Shown piece by piece: positions 37,363 through 46,111 of a DNA stretch of 63,349 nucleotides. Location of the stretch: contig JAFQRJ010000016.1 in assembly GCA_017410145.1 (NCBI GenBank), positions 1 to 63,349 of the forward strand. Direction: 5' to 3'. The DNA comes from Tyzzerella sp. Its GTDB lineage: Bacteria > Bacillota > Clostridia > Lachnospirales > Lachnospiraceae. Every line of letters begins with the position of its first letter. The first letter of the stretch is position 1. Below the pieces are notes generated by a model. The model did not search any database. It was not told where the DNA came from and saw nothing but the letters and a program-made list of their open reading frames with translations. The translations under genes and the position numbers were made by a program.

Positions 37363-37692
37363 TTAGAAACTATACCCAGTCTCACTATGTATGATGTTTT
37401 TCCAATCTTGTCTGTCCTTTAGGACTCTTAGAATTGTTATTTGATTTCTAGTTTTATCAACTACAAAGAAAATATTATATGATGAAAATGGTTTTATCCG
37501 AATCTCATATCCTTGATACTTAATACCAATACCCCGATAACCAAAGGGAAATGTGGCAAGATTCCGTCTATGTTTGTCATACAGTATTAAGAAATTATTT
37601 GCGGCTTGTACATTTTTCAGGGAGAAAATCATGTAAACCACAAAATTATCCAAATCATTCTTTGCCTCTTTTGTCTGTATTAAATTATACAT
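37363..37692 (-). CDS. ParE/RelE family toxin
   Basis: This 109-residue protein has the compact RelE/ParE fold pattern. It shows LIQTKEAKNDLDNFVVYM at the N-terminus, RRNLATFPFGYRGIGIKYQGYEIRIKPFSSYNIFFVVD in the middle (broken here only as a landmark, residues about 42-80) and ILRVLKDRQDWKNII at the end. Members either cleave mRNA on the ribosome or poison gyrase. The start ATG lies within the end of the antitoxin gene (CATGTATAA, an 8-base overlap), which favours it over an ATG four codons earlier. Confidence 0.85.
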   Translation of the reverse strand: MYNLIQTKEAKNDLDNFVVYMIFSLKNVQAANNFLILYDKHRRNLATFPFGYRGIGIKYQGYEIRIKPFSSYNIFFVVDKTRNQITILRVLKDRQDWKNIIHSETGYSF

Positions 37693-37849
37693 GAAACAAC
37701 CCATATTTTTCGCGAATCTGTCTTACTGCCTCGTCACATGAAATAACATCTCCCCGTTCCATATCACGAATACCTTTATCTAATTCTCGGAATAACTCCT
37801 CTCGGGCTTTTTGAATTTCATCCGTTTCTTGTTTTGCTAGCGCCTGCAT
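37685..37849 (-). CDS. 54-residue antitoxin partner of the ParE/RelE toxin
   Basis: A short frame of 55 codons including the stop is preceded by AAAGGAGC with 7-8 bases to its ATG and overlaps the toxin start by eight bases. The product begins MQALAKQETDEIQKAREEL, continues with a charged helix (FRELDKGIRDMERGDVIS) and ends with CDEAVRQIREKYGLFHV. The ERGDVISCDEAVRQIREK-type ending resembles the toxin-wrapping C-terminus of RelB/ParD-like antitoxins. The small size, overlap and order antitoxin-toxin are typical of type II modules. Together with the toxin it probably forms an autoregulated complex. Confidence 0.82.
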   Translation of the reverse strand: MQALAKQETDEIQKAREELFRELDKGIRDMERGDVISCDEAVRQIREKYGLFHV

Positions 37850-37949
37850 ATAACATGCTCCTTTCTGAGATTTTCTTAATTATATCACACAACAAATATT
37901 CTCGCAAGGACTTTCAAAAAAAAACAACTGCCGCCCCATGAACTAGGTG

Positions 37950-37976
37950 AAAAAGAGAGGCGAAAACTCACCTCTC
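37950..37976 (-). terminator. rho-independent terminator of the sugar-utilisation operon
   Basis: A 9-bp stem with one G-U pair (37955-37963 with 37968-37976) and a 4-base loop is followed on the minus strand by CTTTTTC. It lies 35 bases past the IolB-like gene, the last gene of the cluster. Confidence 0.85.
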
Positions 37977-38010
37977 CACTACTAAAACACGAAACTGTAT
38001 CTCGTAGTTA

Positions 38011-38802
38011 TTATTGTAACACCCAAGCATGTTCCGGATCATTACTACGATTAAATCCTTGATAATCACCAGCCATCAACCATAAGAAATAGGTCTGATA
38101 TCCAGGTGTACTAACAGTGGTATGATATCCGTATGGGAATTCCACAAGTTCATCATTTTTCACCCTATAAACTTCGTCCACAGAACCATCTGCAGTGTAA
38201 ACACATTGAATTCCAAAGCCTTGTTCTGGATCAAATAAGAAATAATAAATTTCTTCTGCAATACATTCCTCTGGCATGTTGTTTACATCATGCTTGTGTG
38301 GTGGAAATCCTGCCCAGTTACCTGGAGTTACATAACATTCACCGATAGTAAGAACTTTTGCATTAGAATTACCATCCACGATAAAGCTGGTTTCTCTTTC
38401 GTATGGCACTACACCTAATGTTTTGAGTACTACATGTTCTTCCGGTAAAAGTTGCGGCTCTGTCTTTTCATTTACAATCGCACCACAAACCGCAATTTTT
38501 ACATGACCATTACCGATGACTTCTAGTTTCTGTTCTATCGGCATATAGAAACTAACTGCTTTTTTATTTTCAAATACCGTATTTCTATTTCCAATCTTTT
38601 CCCATACAACATCATCAAATTTAACAGTACAATAACCTTCTAAAATAATAAATGCAGTCTCTTTATTTTCTGTGTCGTATGCTACGCTTTCACCATCTTC
38701 TAATTCGATGATACCAAACTCTAATTTTTTTAATGAACATTCCCCAATCTTACTGATTGGTGTATATCCTGATGCTTTCTTGTAACTTTTTTTGAAATTC
38801 AT
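38011..38802 (-). CDS. IolB/KduI family sugar isomerase (5-deoxy-glucuronate isomerase-like)
   Basis: This 263-residue protein is a bicupin of the IolB family. Its C-terminal cupin has the metal ligands in FPPHKHDVNNMPEE near residue 166, then EEIYYFLFDPEQGFGIQ near 183 and FPYGYHTTVSTPGYQTYFLWLM near 222-243. IolB isomerises 5-deoxy-D-glucuronate to 5-dehydro-2-deoxy-D-gluconate in inositol breakdown. The next genes include a PfkB kinase and a class II aldolase, which would fit the next two steps, but the upstream inositol genes iolG, iolE and iolD are absent from the cluster. A related uronate-like or deoxysugar substrate is equally possible. It is the last gene of the cluster. Confidence 0.85.
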   Translation of the reverse strand: MNFKKSYKKASGYTPISKIGECSLKKLEFGIIELEDGESVAYDTENKETAFIILEGYCTVKFDDVVWEKIGNRNTVFENKKAVSFYMPIEQKLEVIGNGHVKIAVCGAIVNEKTEPQLLPEEHVVLKTLGVVPYERETSFIVDGNSNAKVLTIGECYVTPGNWAGFPPHKHDVNNMPEECIAEEIYYFLFDPEQGFGIQCVYTADGSVDEVYRVKNDELVEFPYGYHTTVSTPGYQTYFLWLMAGDYQGFNRSNDPEHAWVLQ

Positions 38803-38847
38803 GTCCTATTTCTCCCTTCTTATATGTACACTTGACATGTATTATTC

Positions 38848-40278
38848 TCAACAACCAAATACTTCCTCTGCTCTCGCCACAATTCCATAATCCGCATAAT
38901 CAAATATAGGCGCTTTCTTATCCAGATTAATTGCAATGACAGTACCGGATTGTTTCATTCCTGCGATATGATGAACTGCACCCGATATTCCAACTGCAAT
39001 ATAAACTGCTGGACTAACTGTTTTCCCTGTCATACCCACCTGTTTTTCATATGGAAACATTTCAGAATCTACTGCGAGTCTTGAGCAGGCCGTTTCCCAG
39101 TGTGGACCGTTCTGTGCATTTTTTCTATCCACGTAAGATTCTACCAGCTCTTTGGCACCTTTCGCGCCTTTCCCCATTGCACAAATTACATCTGCAATTC
39201 CTTCTGTTGCGGTTCGAATGGTTGCCATTTGCGGTCTAGTAATGCAGCCAATCTTTGCAATAATATTACCCGAAAATGCCGGGCGATACATGTAGAGATT
39301 CTCGCCATCCGTTTCCAACGCGGTGCAATCGGCACACAAACCTGTTTGGAGCAAGGCTGCAACTCTCGGAGCCATTTGTTTGCTCCATGCATCGCTGTCC
39401 CACAAAATTGCAGACGGCTCTTCCTCACGCACCCGCTTTACAAACTCTTTAGCAAAATCATATGCTTGAGTCTCTGCTTCTGACCTATTGAAGACTCGAA
39501 TATCATCGCTGATTGTTTCAGCCATCTCCAGGCATTTATCCCCAACAATCCAAACCTTCTTTAGTTTTGCACCATCATACTTCCTTGGGCTGATTCTATC
39601 TTTTTCTTTTCTAAGACCTTCTTCGATAATTGTATCTAACATTGAGGCGTCTACAAATTTACATTTCCGCTTTCCATCCTCATTCTGAAAAGACGCCATT
39701 ACTTTTGTCGGTGAACCTTTTAGGCCACAGCGTTCCTCATCTGCACCAATATCATCTGCATTCCACACAATGACTTCCGTGCATTTTGAACGAATGTTTG
39801 GAAGTCTGAGATGATTAATCCTTTCTACAGTAATTAGTGCTGGATAGGCGGCCATCTGCTCTCCCATTGTTCTTGTCTGACAAGTAATCTTTCCGTCTGT
39901 ACACACAATTTTCATTACATTTGTAATCAAGGATAGTCCTGCTTGTACTGACACTGACGGACCTGTTTGTCCGGTATCTCCATCTATGGTCTGACGACCG
40001 CAGATAACTAAATCAGGCTCCAATCTTTTTATAGCTAAGGACAACGCGTATGATGTAGCCAAGGTATCTGCGCCGGCAAATGCACGGTCACATAATAAAT
40101 ATGCCTCTTTTGCGCCTAACCTGGTCAAATTTAAAAGAAACTCCTTCGACTTTTCCGGTCCCATAGATAGTAGAGTTACTTCCGCATTTGGAATCTGAAG
40201 AGCAGCCTCATAAGCACAGGCATCAAATGGATTAATCTCACCTGAAACTGTCTGTTTTACACATACTACAATTCTCAT
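38848..40278 (-). CDS. fused electron transfer flavoprotein (EtfB-EtfA)
   Basis: This 476-residue protein joins both ETF subunits in one chain. Residues 1 to about 215 are EtfB (MRIVVCVKQTVSG, DLVICGRQTIDGDTGQTGP near 90, PALITVERINHLRLPNI near 150). Residues about 230-476 are EtfA, with the FAD-binding C-terminal domain VYIAVGISGAVHHIAGMKQ and TVIAINLDKKAPIFDYADYG around 420-460. ETFs accept electrons from flavin dehydrogenases, here presumably the GlcD-type protein encoded in the same cluster. The neighbours suggest a soluble dehydrogenase-ETF complex, possibly bifurcating; no quinone oxidoreductase is nearby. The fusion removes the need for balanced subunit expression. Confidence 0.9.
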   Translation of the reverse strand: MRIVVCVKQTVSGEINPFDACAYEAALQIPNAEVTLLSMGPEKSKEFLLNLTRLGAKEAYLLCDRAFAGADTLATSYALSLAIKRLEPDLVICGRQTIDGDTGQTGPSVSVQAGLSLITNVMKIVCTDGKITCQTRTMGEQMAAYPALITVERINHLRLPNIRSKCTEVIVWNADDIGADEERCGLKGSPTKVMASFQNEDGKRKCKFVDASMLDTIIEEGLRKEKDRISPRKYDGAKLKKVWIVGDKCLEMAETISDDIRVFNRSEAETQAYDFAKEFVKRVREEEPSAILWDSDAWSKQMAPRVAALLQTGLCADCTALETDGENLYMYRPAFSGNIIAKIGCITRPQMATIRTATEGIADVICAMGKGAKGAKELVESYVDRKNAQNGPHWETACSRLAVDSEMFPYEKQVGMTGKTVSPAVYIAVGISGAVHHIAGMKQSGTVIAINLDKKAPIFDYADYGIVARAEEVFGC

Positions 40279-40291
40279 CTATTTTCCACCC

Positions 40292-41764
40292 CTATGTGCG
40301 TGCCTGATAGATTGGTGCCAACGCATCATGAACAGCTACATATTCTTCAAATAATTTTGCATATTTTTCTGTGTTTTCCTTGATTGGAGTAGTTACACTT
40401 TCAATCTTAATACATGCTTTTACAGCTTCCTCATAAGTTTTAAATACACCCATTGCAACACCAGCTAACATTGCTGAGCCCAAAGAAGAATCGCTACTCA
40501 CCGTTTTAACCAGCTCCATTCCAAGACAATCTGCTGTAATCTGTCTCCATAGTTCACCCTTTGCACCACCACCGATGATGGTTGCCCTACCAGAAGGCGC
40601 AATTCCAATCTCTTCTAAGGTTTTCTTAGAATGTAACAAGGATAATGCAACGCCTTCCAAAACACTTCTTGTAAAATGTGCTTTTGTATGAGTCGCACGC
40701 ATACCTATAAAGCTTCCGCAAAGTAAAGGGTCCGCATATGGTGTAAGCTCACCGTTAATATAAGGATGATACATCAAACCTTCTGCCCCAATTGGAACCT
40801 CTTTAGCACCTACATTTAACTCTGCATAATCTCCACCAAAGGTATCTCGATACCAGCGATAAGAGCTTGCCGCTGCCTTTGTTGCTGTTCCCGGATACCA
40901 TAATCCATCAGCCACATGTGCATAATTGACCAAATGCTGATTCGGATACGGTTTTTCTGTAATGACACAGATTCTTCCGGCTGTTGCAAGTTTCACTGTT
41001 ACATCTCCCGGATTTACCGCACCGGATGCGAATATCTCCATCACAGTATCTGTGGTTCCGCAGATGACAGCAGTCCCTGCTTTCAAACCACACTTTTTAG
41101 CCGCCTCCACTGTAACATTTCCAATGACATCTGTCGGTTTCACGATTGGTGGTAGCATATCCTCCTGAATCCCTGCAAGTGCTTGCAATTCTTTCGACCA
41201 TTTATTTGCATTGCAGTCAAATAGCATACTTCCCTGGGCTTCAATATAGTCGGTACAATACACTCCCGTAAGACCATATCGGATATAGTCTTTTTCAAAG
41301 AAAATATAGCGAATTTTCTCAAAATTCTCCGGCTCATTTTCTTTCACCCACAAAATTTGTGGCAAAGTCCAAATGGTGTCCGGCTTATGAAAACTCTTTT
41401 CAAAGATAAGTTCCCCATATGTTTCACGCAAATAAGTTGCCTGACTACGAGAACGAGAATCTGTCCAGTGAATAGCCGGACGAATCGGCTCCATATTTTC
41501 ATCGCACATTACCCATGTATGAGTTGCAGAGTCAATGGCAACTGCCAAAATATCTCCTGCATCAATCCCACTCTTTTCCAAAATTGCTCTAATATTCTTA
41601 GAAAGCGCAATATCCCAATCTGCGGGTGCCTGCTCACACCAACCCAGATTAGGATAATATGTTGGATACTCTACGGTATTCTCTTGTATGATTTTTCCTG
41701 TCGTATCAATCAGTGTTGCTTTGGTGGAACCCCCACCAAAGTCAACTCCAAGTAAATATTTCAT
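40292..41764 (-). CDS. FGGY family carbohydrate kinase
   Basis: This 490-residue protein shows both actin-like halves of FGGY kinases: LLGVDFGGGSTKATLID at the N-terminus, WCEQAPADWD near residue 46, AIDSATHTWVMCDE near 79, CGTTDTVMEIFASGAV near 238, and the C-terminal IIGGGAKGELWRQITADCLG with SSLGSAMLAGVAMG near 400-445. It resembles xylulokinase-type members but the sugar is uncertain. It phosphorylates a ketose or polyol with ATP in the cytosol. It overlaps the PfkB gene by four bases (ATGA), so the two kinases are co-translated. Confidence 0.92.
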   Translation of the reverse strand: MKYLLGVDFGGGSTKATLIDTTGKIIQENTVEYPTYYPNLGWCEQAPADWDIALSKNIRAILEKSGIDAGDILAVAIDSATHTWVMCDENMEPIRPAIHWTDSRSRSQATYLRETYGELIFEKSFHKPDTIWTLPQILWVKENEPENFEKIRYIFFEKDYIRYGLTGVYCTDYIEAQGSMLFDCNANKWSKELQALAGIQEDMLPPIVKPTDVIGNVTVEAAKKCGLKAGTAVICGTTDTVMEIFASGAVNPGDVTVKLATAGRICVITEKPYPNQHLVNYAHVADGLWYPGTATKAAASSYRWYRDTFGGDYAELNVGAKEVPIGAEGLMYHPYINGELTPYADPLLCGSFIGMRATHTKAHFTRSVLEGVALSLLHSKKTLEEIGIAPSGRATIIGGGAKGELWRQITADCLGMELVKTVSSDSSLGSAMLAGVAMGVFKTYEEAVKACIKIESVTTPIKENTEKYAKLFEEYVAVHDALAPIYQART

Positions 41765-42687
41765 GATAATTTAATTCCCCTGTCTTTTAAAAATTCAAGT
41801 ACAGTTCTTTCATCCGGCACACTCTGTCTTGCCCCCATCCCTGTGCATTTAATCGCAGAGGTTGCACTGGCAAACAAGCAGCAATCCATGTATGAATAAC
41901 CTTTTACCATAGCTGCAGCAAAAGCCCCGTGGAATACATCTCCGGAACCGTTTGTGTCCACTGCCTCTACTAGAAATGCAGGATATTTCACAACTTCTAC
42001 TCCGTCATAAATGATGCCACCATCTTTGCCACAAGTAATTACAACAATTTCCGGACGATATAGTTCATATAAACGCGCTGCCGCATCCTCTATCGTTTCA
42101 CATCCTGTATGACCCAGAGCAAATTCTTCTGATGGAATCATTACATCGGTAAGCTTTAAGAGACGCTCTACGCCTTCATATAAACCACCGCAATCATATA
42201 ATACCTTTGTATTATTTTCTCTTGCAATTTTACATGCTTCCTCTGCTGCATCTATCTCATTTCCATCAATCATTAGGATTTGGCTATCTACAATTGCCTG
42301 CTTTTGACTCTCATTTAATTGTAATGACGGAAGATTTCCTTTGTCAAATACTATGGTTCGTGTAGCTGTATCCTGCGCCAGCCAAATAATAGAAGTAAAA
42401 GAACGATATCCGGACAATACATCCACACAATCTGTATTAACGCCATACTTTTCAAAATCATTCTGAAGAAAAACACCTCCGTTGTCGTCTGACAACACTC
42501 CGATATATGCTGTTTGCTCTCCTAATTTCTGTGCAGCAACCAAGCCGGTGCCTGTCGGACCACCGCCTGATGGTTTGCTGGATATCGCTTTTAACTTTGT
42601 ATCCTCTTTTGGATAATTTGGAACTGTCACCAAAGTATCCATGACACAAGCTCCAATTCCTACTATCTTTACTTTTTTTCCTGTCAT
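41761..42687 (-). CDS. PfkB/ribokinase family sugar kinase
   Basis: This 308-residue kinase starts at MTGKKVKIVGIGACVMDTLV, six bases after AGGGTG; a longer frame would overlap the aldolase gene. The N-terminal GGGPTGTGLVAAQKLGE is near residue 43 and the C-terminal signature VDTNGSGDVFHGAFAAAM, with the catalytic Asp, is near 245. The closest functional parallels are kinases acting before class II aldolases, such as IolC, tagatose-6-phosphate kinase or sulfofructose kinase. Sequence alone does not choose among these. The aldolase gene directly upstream supports a phosphorylation-then-cleavage step. Confidence 0.92.
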   Translation of the reverse strand: MTGKKVKIVGIGACVMDTLVTVPNYPKEDTKLKAISSKPSGGGPTGTGLVAAQKLGEQTAYIGVLSDDNGGVFLQNDFEKYGVNTDCVDVLSGYRSFTSIIWLAQDTATRTIVFDKGNLPSLQLNESQKQAIVDSQILMIDGNEIDAAEEACKIARENNTKVLYDCGGLYEGVERLLKLTDVMIPSEEFALGHTGCETIEDAAARLYELYRPEIVVITCGKDGGIIYDGVEVVKYPAFLVEAVDTNGSGDVFHGAFAAAMVKGYSYMDCCLFASATSAIKCTGMGARQSVPDERTVLEFLKDRGIKLS

Positions 42688-42697
42688 ATCTAACACC

Positions 42698-43543
42698 CTA
42701 ATTATCTGCCTTACCTTCTGCACCAAGCAAACGAATCTTATTGATACAGAATTCTTTTACAGTTTCAATTGGCTTTTTCATGAAATTATCCAATGCAATA
42801 CTTTTATTTGGATTATTTAACTCTTCTTGCAATGCATCTTGGAATGCATAACAAATGTCTGTTGCAAAATTCATTTTACGAATTCCAGATTTTACCGCCA
42901 GCTTAATTTGCTCATCTGGTATTCCTGAACCTCCATGAAGCACCAACGGAGTATGATTTGTAGCTTCTGAAATAGCCGCAATTCGATCAATATCCAACTT
43001 TGGCGTATTTTTGTAACGCCCGTGAGCATTTCCAACTAAAACAGCCAAACAAGAAACTCCTGTTTCTTTCACAAAACGTGCCGCTTCTTCCGGCTCTGTA
43101 AAATCATCCATAGAATCATCTGTTACCATGCCAACATGACCTAATTCACCTTCCACGCCAACACCAACATAACCACATGTTTCTACAGCGTGTTTTGTCA
43201 TTGCTACATTCTCATCGAATGAACATGCCGAACCATCTAACATAATACCTGTTGCGCCCCAACGAAGCATACGTGTCATTTCCAACTCAGATGGACCATG
43301 GTCTAAATGAAAACATACCGGAACACTTGCTTTTTGAGAAGCTGCTATTACAGATGGTGCCAAATAGTATCCTGCTTCTTCTTTTACAAGTCTTGGATAA
43401 ACCTGCATAATAATAGGAGCTTTTGTTTCCTCTGCTGCCTTAATTACACCCATTACTGTTTCCATATTGTAAACATTGAAGGCAGGGATGGCAAAACCAC
43501 CATCCTGTGCCATTTTAAGTACTTTATCTAATGAAACTAACAT
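42698..43543 (-). CDS. class II fructose-bisphosphate aldolase family protein
   Basis: This 281-residue zinc aldolase shows the family ligands and motifs. FAIPAFNVYNMETVMGVIKAA is at 17-37 (landmark), the Zn site HLDHG near 79, GVEGELGHVG near 128, VLVGNAHGRY near 166, and LHGGSGIPDEQIK near 197 with FATDICYAF near 217. It cleaves a ketose bisphosphate or ketose phosphate to dihydroxyacetone phosphate and an aldehyde. In this operon the substrate is presumably the product of the adjacent kinases. GatY/KbaY, IolJ and FBA-type activities are all possible. It follows the Fe-S protein gene. Confidence 0.93.
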   Translation of the reverse strand: MLVSLDKVLKMAQDGGFAIPAFNVYNMETVMGVIKAAEETKAPIIMQVYPRLVKEEAGYYLAPSVIAASQKASVPVCFHLDHGPSELEMTRMLRWGATGIMLDGSACSFDENVAMTKHAVETCGYVGVGVEGELGHVGMVTDDSMDDFTEPEEAARFVKETGVSCLAVLVGNAHGRYKNTPKLDIDRIAAISEATNHTPLVLHGGSGIPDEQIKLAVKSGIRKMNFATDICYAFQDALQEELNNPNKSIALDNFMKKPIETVKEFCINKIRLLGAEGKADN

Positions 43544-43556
43544 ACTAGTTCCCCCT

Positions 43557-44642
43557 TTATGCTAAAATCAAATCTTCCAATGTGATGATTTGAACATCTA
43601 ACTGTTCTACTGAACAAAGTGCTGCATATTCAGATACACTTGCTGTCACAATCGTATCTGCCCCAACACCTTTTGCATTGCGGATACGGTCCTTAGCAAC
43701 ATCAACAATTACATCGTTCATCCATTCTTTCATCAAGATGTTTCCTGCCCACATAGTGTCTTTTCCATTGCAAAGCATTTCTTTTAATGTTGCAAATGCA
43801 GATACTACTTTTCTTGGTTCTTCGATTTCTCCCAAATCTCTTGCTAATTGGAATGGGTCCTGATATGTCACTTCTTTTCCACTATTTGTAGCAGTCAATT
43901 TTCCTTCAGCAAGTAATTCTGCCAAATATGTAGTAAATGTAACTGCTTCTGCATTTAATTCAACGCCCCACTCTTTGTATTCACGTTTGAATACTTTTGC
44001 ATCTTGAGGATCATATACAACAACCTTTGCAAATCCATTTAATACATCTGCACATGCTGCCATTTGTTCCTTAGTTTCGTTTGCTGCACTAATAAGATAT
44101 TCTAATTGTGCACCACTTGTTGGTTCCTCTGCAAGTACTGTAAATTCCACGCCTACTTTTTCCAATACTTTGATTGCTTTCACAGCAGCTTCAGGCACTT
44201 TGTAACGAGCATCTACACCTAAGAAAAGTACAACATTTTTTTTATCTGCGTGTTTTGCAATTGCTTCTGCTAACTTAGCATCTAATTCTGTTATACCATA
44301 TGCATTCCCTGTTTCCAAGCAATTGTCAACCAATACGTTAATATATTCCGGAAGCACACCTTCCATAGCTGCTTGCAATCTTGTTTCTTTTGTGAACATG
44401 ACAGGATCCCATCCTGTTACACATTCTTTTACACAAGCTGAGCAGCATGCACATTCATAAATATTATCCATAATATCACTAAGTGGAATGGCTTCACGAT
44501 TTACTAAGGAAATTCCAAGTGCTCTTGCTCTTGCTGTATTTCTTTCTAACCCTGTCGCATTTCCGATTGGGCAGATGTGATGACACATCCAACAAAAACG
44601 ACAAGAATCTACATGTTCTTTACATTTATCTGACATCATCAT
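43557..44642 (-). CDS. 4Fe-4S protein, partner of the FAD-linked dehydrogenase (GlcF/HdrD-like)
   Basis: This 361-residue protein has two N-terminal 4Fe-4S motifs, CRFCWMCHHICPIG near residue 14 and CACCSACVKECVTGWDP near 64. A long alpha/beta region (about 130-361) resembles GlcF/HdrD C-terminal domains but lacks the usual paired CCG cysteine motif. It probably relays electrons from the FAD dehydrogenase encoded 20 bases upstream to the fused ETF. The product is cytosolic, with no membrane helices. The missing CCG cysteines are a real difference from GlcF and HdrD. Confidence 0.82.
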   Translation of the reverse strand: MMMSDKCKEHVDSCRFCWMCHHICPIGNATGLERNTARARALGISLVNREAIPLSDIMDNIYECACCSACVKECVTGWDPVMFTKETRLQAAMEGVLPEYINVLVDNCLETGNAYGITELDAKLAEAIAKHADKKNVVLFLGVDARYKVPEAAVKAIKVLEKVGVEFTVLAEEPTSGAQLEYLISAANETKEQMAACADVLNGFAKVVVYDPQDAKVFKREYKEWGVELNAEAVTFTTYLAELLAEGKLTATNSGKEVTYQDPFQLARDLGEIEEPRKVVSAFATLKEMLCNGKDTMWAGNILMKEWMNDVIVDVAKDRIRNAKGVGADTIVTASVSEYAALCSVEQLDVQIITLEDLILA

Positions 44643-44662
44643 AACTTTGTACCCCCTTCTTT

Positions 44663-46087
44663 TTATAATCCCAACTTAAATGGATTCATGATTCCATTCG
44701 GGTCAAGTGATTTTTTGATTCCTTCAAATACTTGCATAGCTGAGCCATACTGTTCTTTCATCAAACGACCAAGTTTGATACCTACACCATGGTGGTCATT
44801 TACCACACCGCCGTTAGCAAGGGCTGCACGCACACCGCATGTCCAGATTTCTTGGTGAAGTCTAAGTGCTTCTACAGGATCTTCCGGTACATCAATTCCT
44901 TCTACGATAAAACGGTCATAAATCATACAACCCCATTCATACCAGTGTGAGAAGTGTGCGATAAACTTCGCTTGTGGGAAGTTTGTTTCAATTGCTTCCT
45001 TCATAGCCCAGTAAATCTTTTCAATCTTATCGTATGGAGCAATGGTATCCATAGTACCGAACATTTGTGGAATATCCATCATGTGTCCCGGGTAGAAGAA
45101 TGTAATCTTTTCATTCCACCATTTTTCACCATATTCGCTTCCGAGGTCTTCTGCACCGTATTTTGCAAATGTTTCCAGAAGAATCTTTTCTTCTACATCA
45201 ACCATTTCCTTGCATCCTTCGTATGCAATGTTCATAAATGCACCCGGTTTTTCCACACCGACAATCTTCTTAATCAATGAAGCTGTTTCTGCAGGGTCAT
45301 ATAAACGCATAACAGAAGGTTTGAATTTCTGTAACAATTCACGAGAAGCTTCGAATGCTCCGTGCATATCTTGGAATAAGAAACCACGGAAACGTCTTTC
45401 TTCCGGTTGGTCAAAAATACGAATCTGTGCTTTTGTAATAACACCAAGTGTTCCTTCAGAACCAATAAAGATTTGGTTCAGGTCCGGACCAGCTGCATGC
45501 TTTGGTGCCGGAGATGTATAAATGATATCTCCGTTTGGAAGAACAACTTCCATTTGAAGTACCATGTCATCAATCTTACCATATTTTGTAGAGACAACAC
45601 CGATACCTCTATGTGCAAGGAAGCCACCTACTGTAGAGCATGTAAGTGATGAGGGATAGTGCATAGTTGCTTTTCCAACTTCATTTGCTGCCCATTCAAT
45701 GTGTTTATAGATAGCACCTGTACCACATTCGATGTACATTCCTTCTGTATTTACTTCATAAATCTGATTCATTCTCTTAGTATCTAAGATAATACCGCCA
45801 CAAACCGGAATCGCACCACCTTGTGTTCCGCCGCCGGCACCCCATGTTGTAACTGGAATTTTATAATAGTTTGCAATCTTAAGAACCTTAGATGTTTCTT
45901 GTGCATCTTTTGGTGCTACTACGAAATCTGCTTCCGGCATACGTTCGCCTCTGTCAGCCCACATACGTGACAACCAGTAATAGTCAACGCTGTGTGTCAC
46001 CTTATCAATCTGTTTTACAGAACAGTTTTCTTTTCCGACTGCATCTTCTAACTCAGTCAAAATCATTGCGTGTAAAAATTTGTTCAT
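44663..46087 (-). CDS. FAD-binding oxidoreductase, GlcD/D-lactate dehydrogenase-like
   Basis: This 474-residue flavoenzyme has the FAD_binding_4 (VAO-type) domain at about residues 40-215, with PVTTWGAGGGTQGGAIPVCGG near 75-95 and LTCSTVGGFLAHRGIGVVS around 143-161. The GlcD C-terminal oxidase domain (about 220-470) has VVNDHHGVGIKLG near 430. The family oxidises 2-hydroxy acids such as glycolate or lactate, or sugar alcohols and sugar acids. With the Fe-S protein and fused ETF in the same operon, it is likely the substrate-oxidising subunit of a soluble flavin-ETF complex. Its substrate is expected to be a sugar-derived acid or polyol. Confidence 0.9.
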   Translation of the reverse strand: MNKFLHAMILTELEDAVGKENCSVKQIDKVTHSVDYYWLSRMWADRGERMPEADFVVAPKDAQETSKVLKIANYYKIPVTTWGAGGGTQGGAIPVCGGIILDTKRMNQIYEVNTEGMYIECGTGAIYKHIEWAANEVGKATMHYPSSLTCSTVGGFLAHRGIGVVSTKYGKIDDMVLQMEVVLPNGDIIYTSPAPKHAAGPDLNQIFIGSEGTLGVITKAQIRIFDQPEERRFRGFLFQDMHGAFEASRELLQKFKPSVMRLYDPAETASLIKKIVGVEKPGAFMNIAYEGCKEMVDVEEKILLETFAKYGAEDLGSEYGEKWWNEKITFFYPGHMMDIPQMFGTMDTIAPYDKIEKIYWAMKEAIETNFPQAKFIAHFSHWYEWGCMIYDRFIVEGIDVPEDPVEALRLHQEIWTCGVRAALANGGVVNDHHGVGIKLGRLMKEQYGSAMQVFEGIKKSLDPNGIMNPFKLGL

Positions 46088-46111
46088 TTTCTTTTTCTCC
46101 TTTATTTTCTT

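Noticed and set aside
38011-43543. A complete inositol (iol) pathway
   Set aside because: IolB-like, PfkB and class II aldolase genes fit the lower half only; iolG, iolE and iolD are absent, and the FGGY kinase, isomerase and ETF genes do not belong to that pathway.
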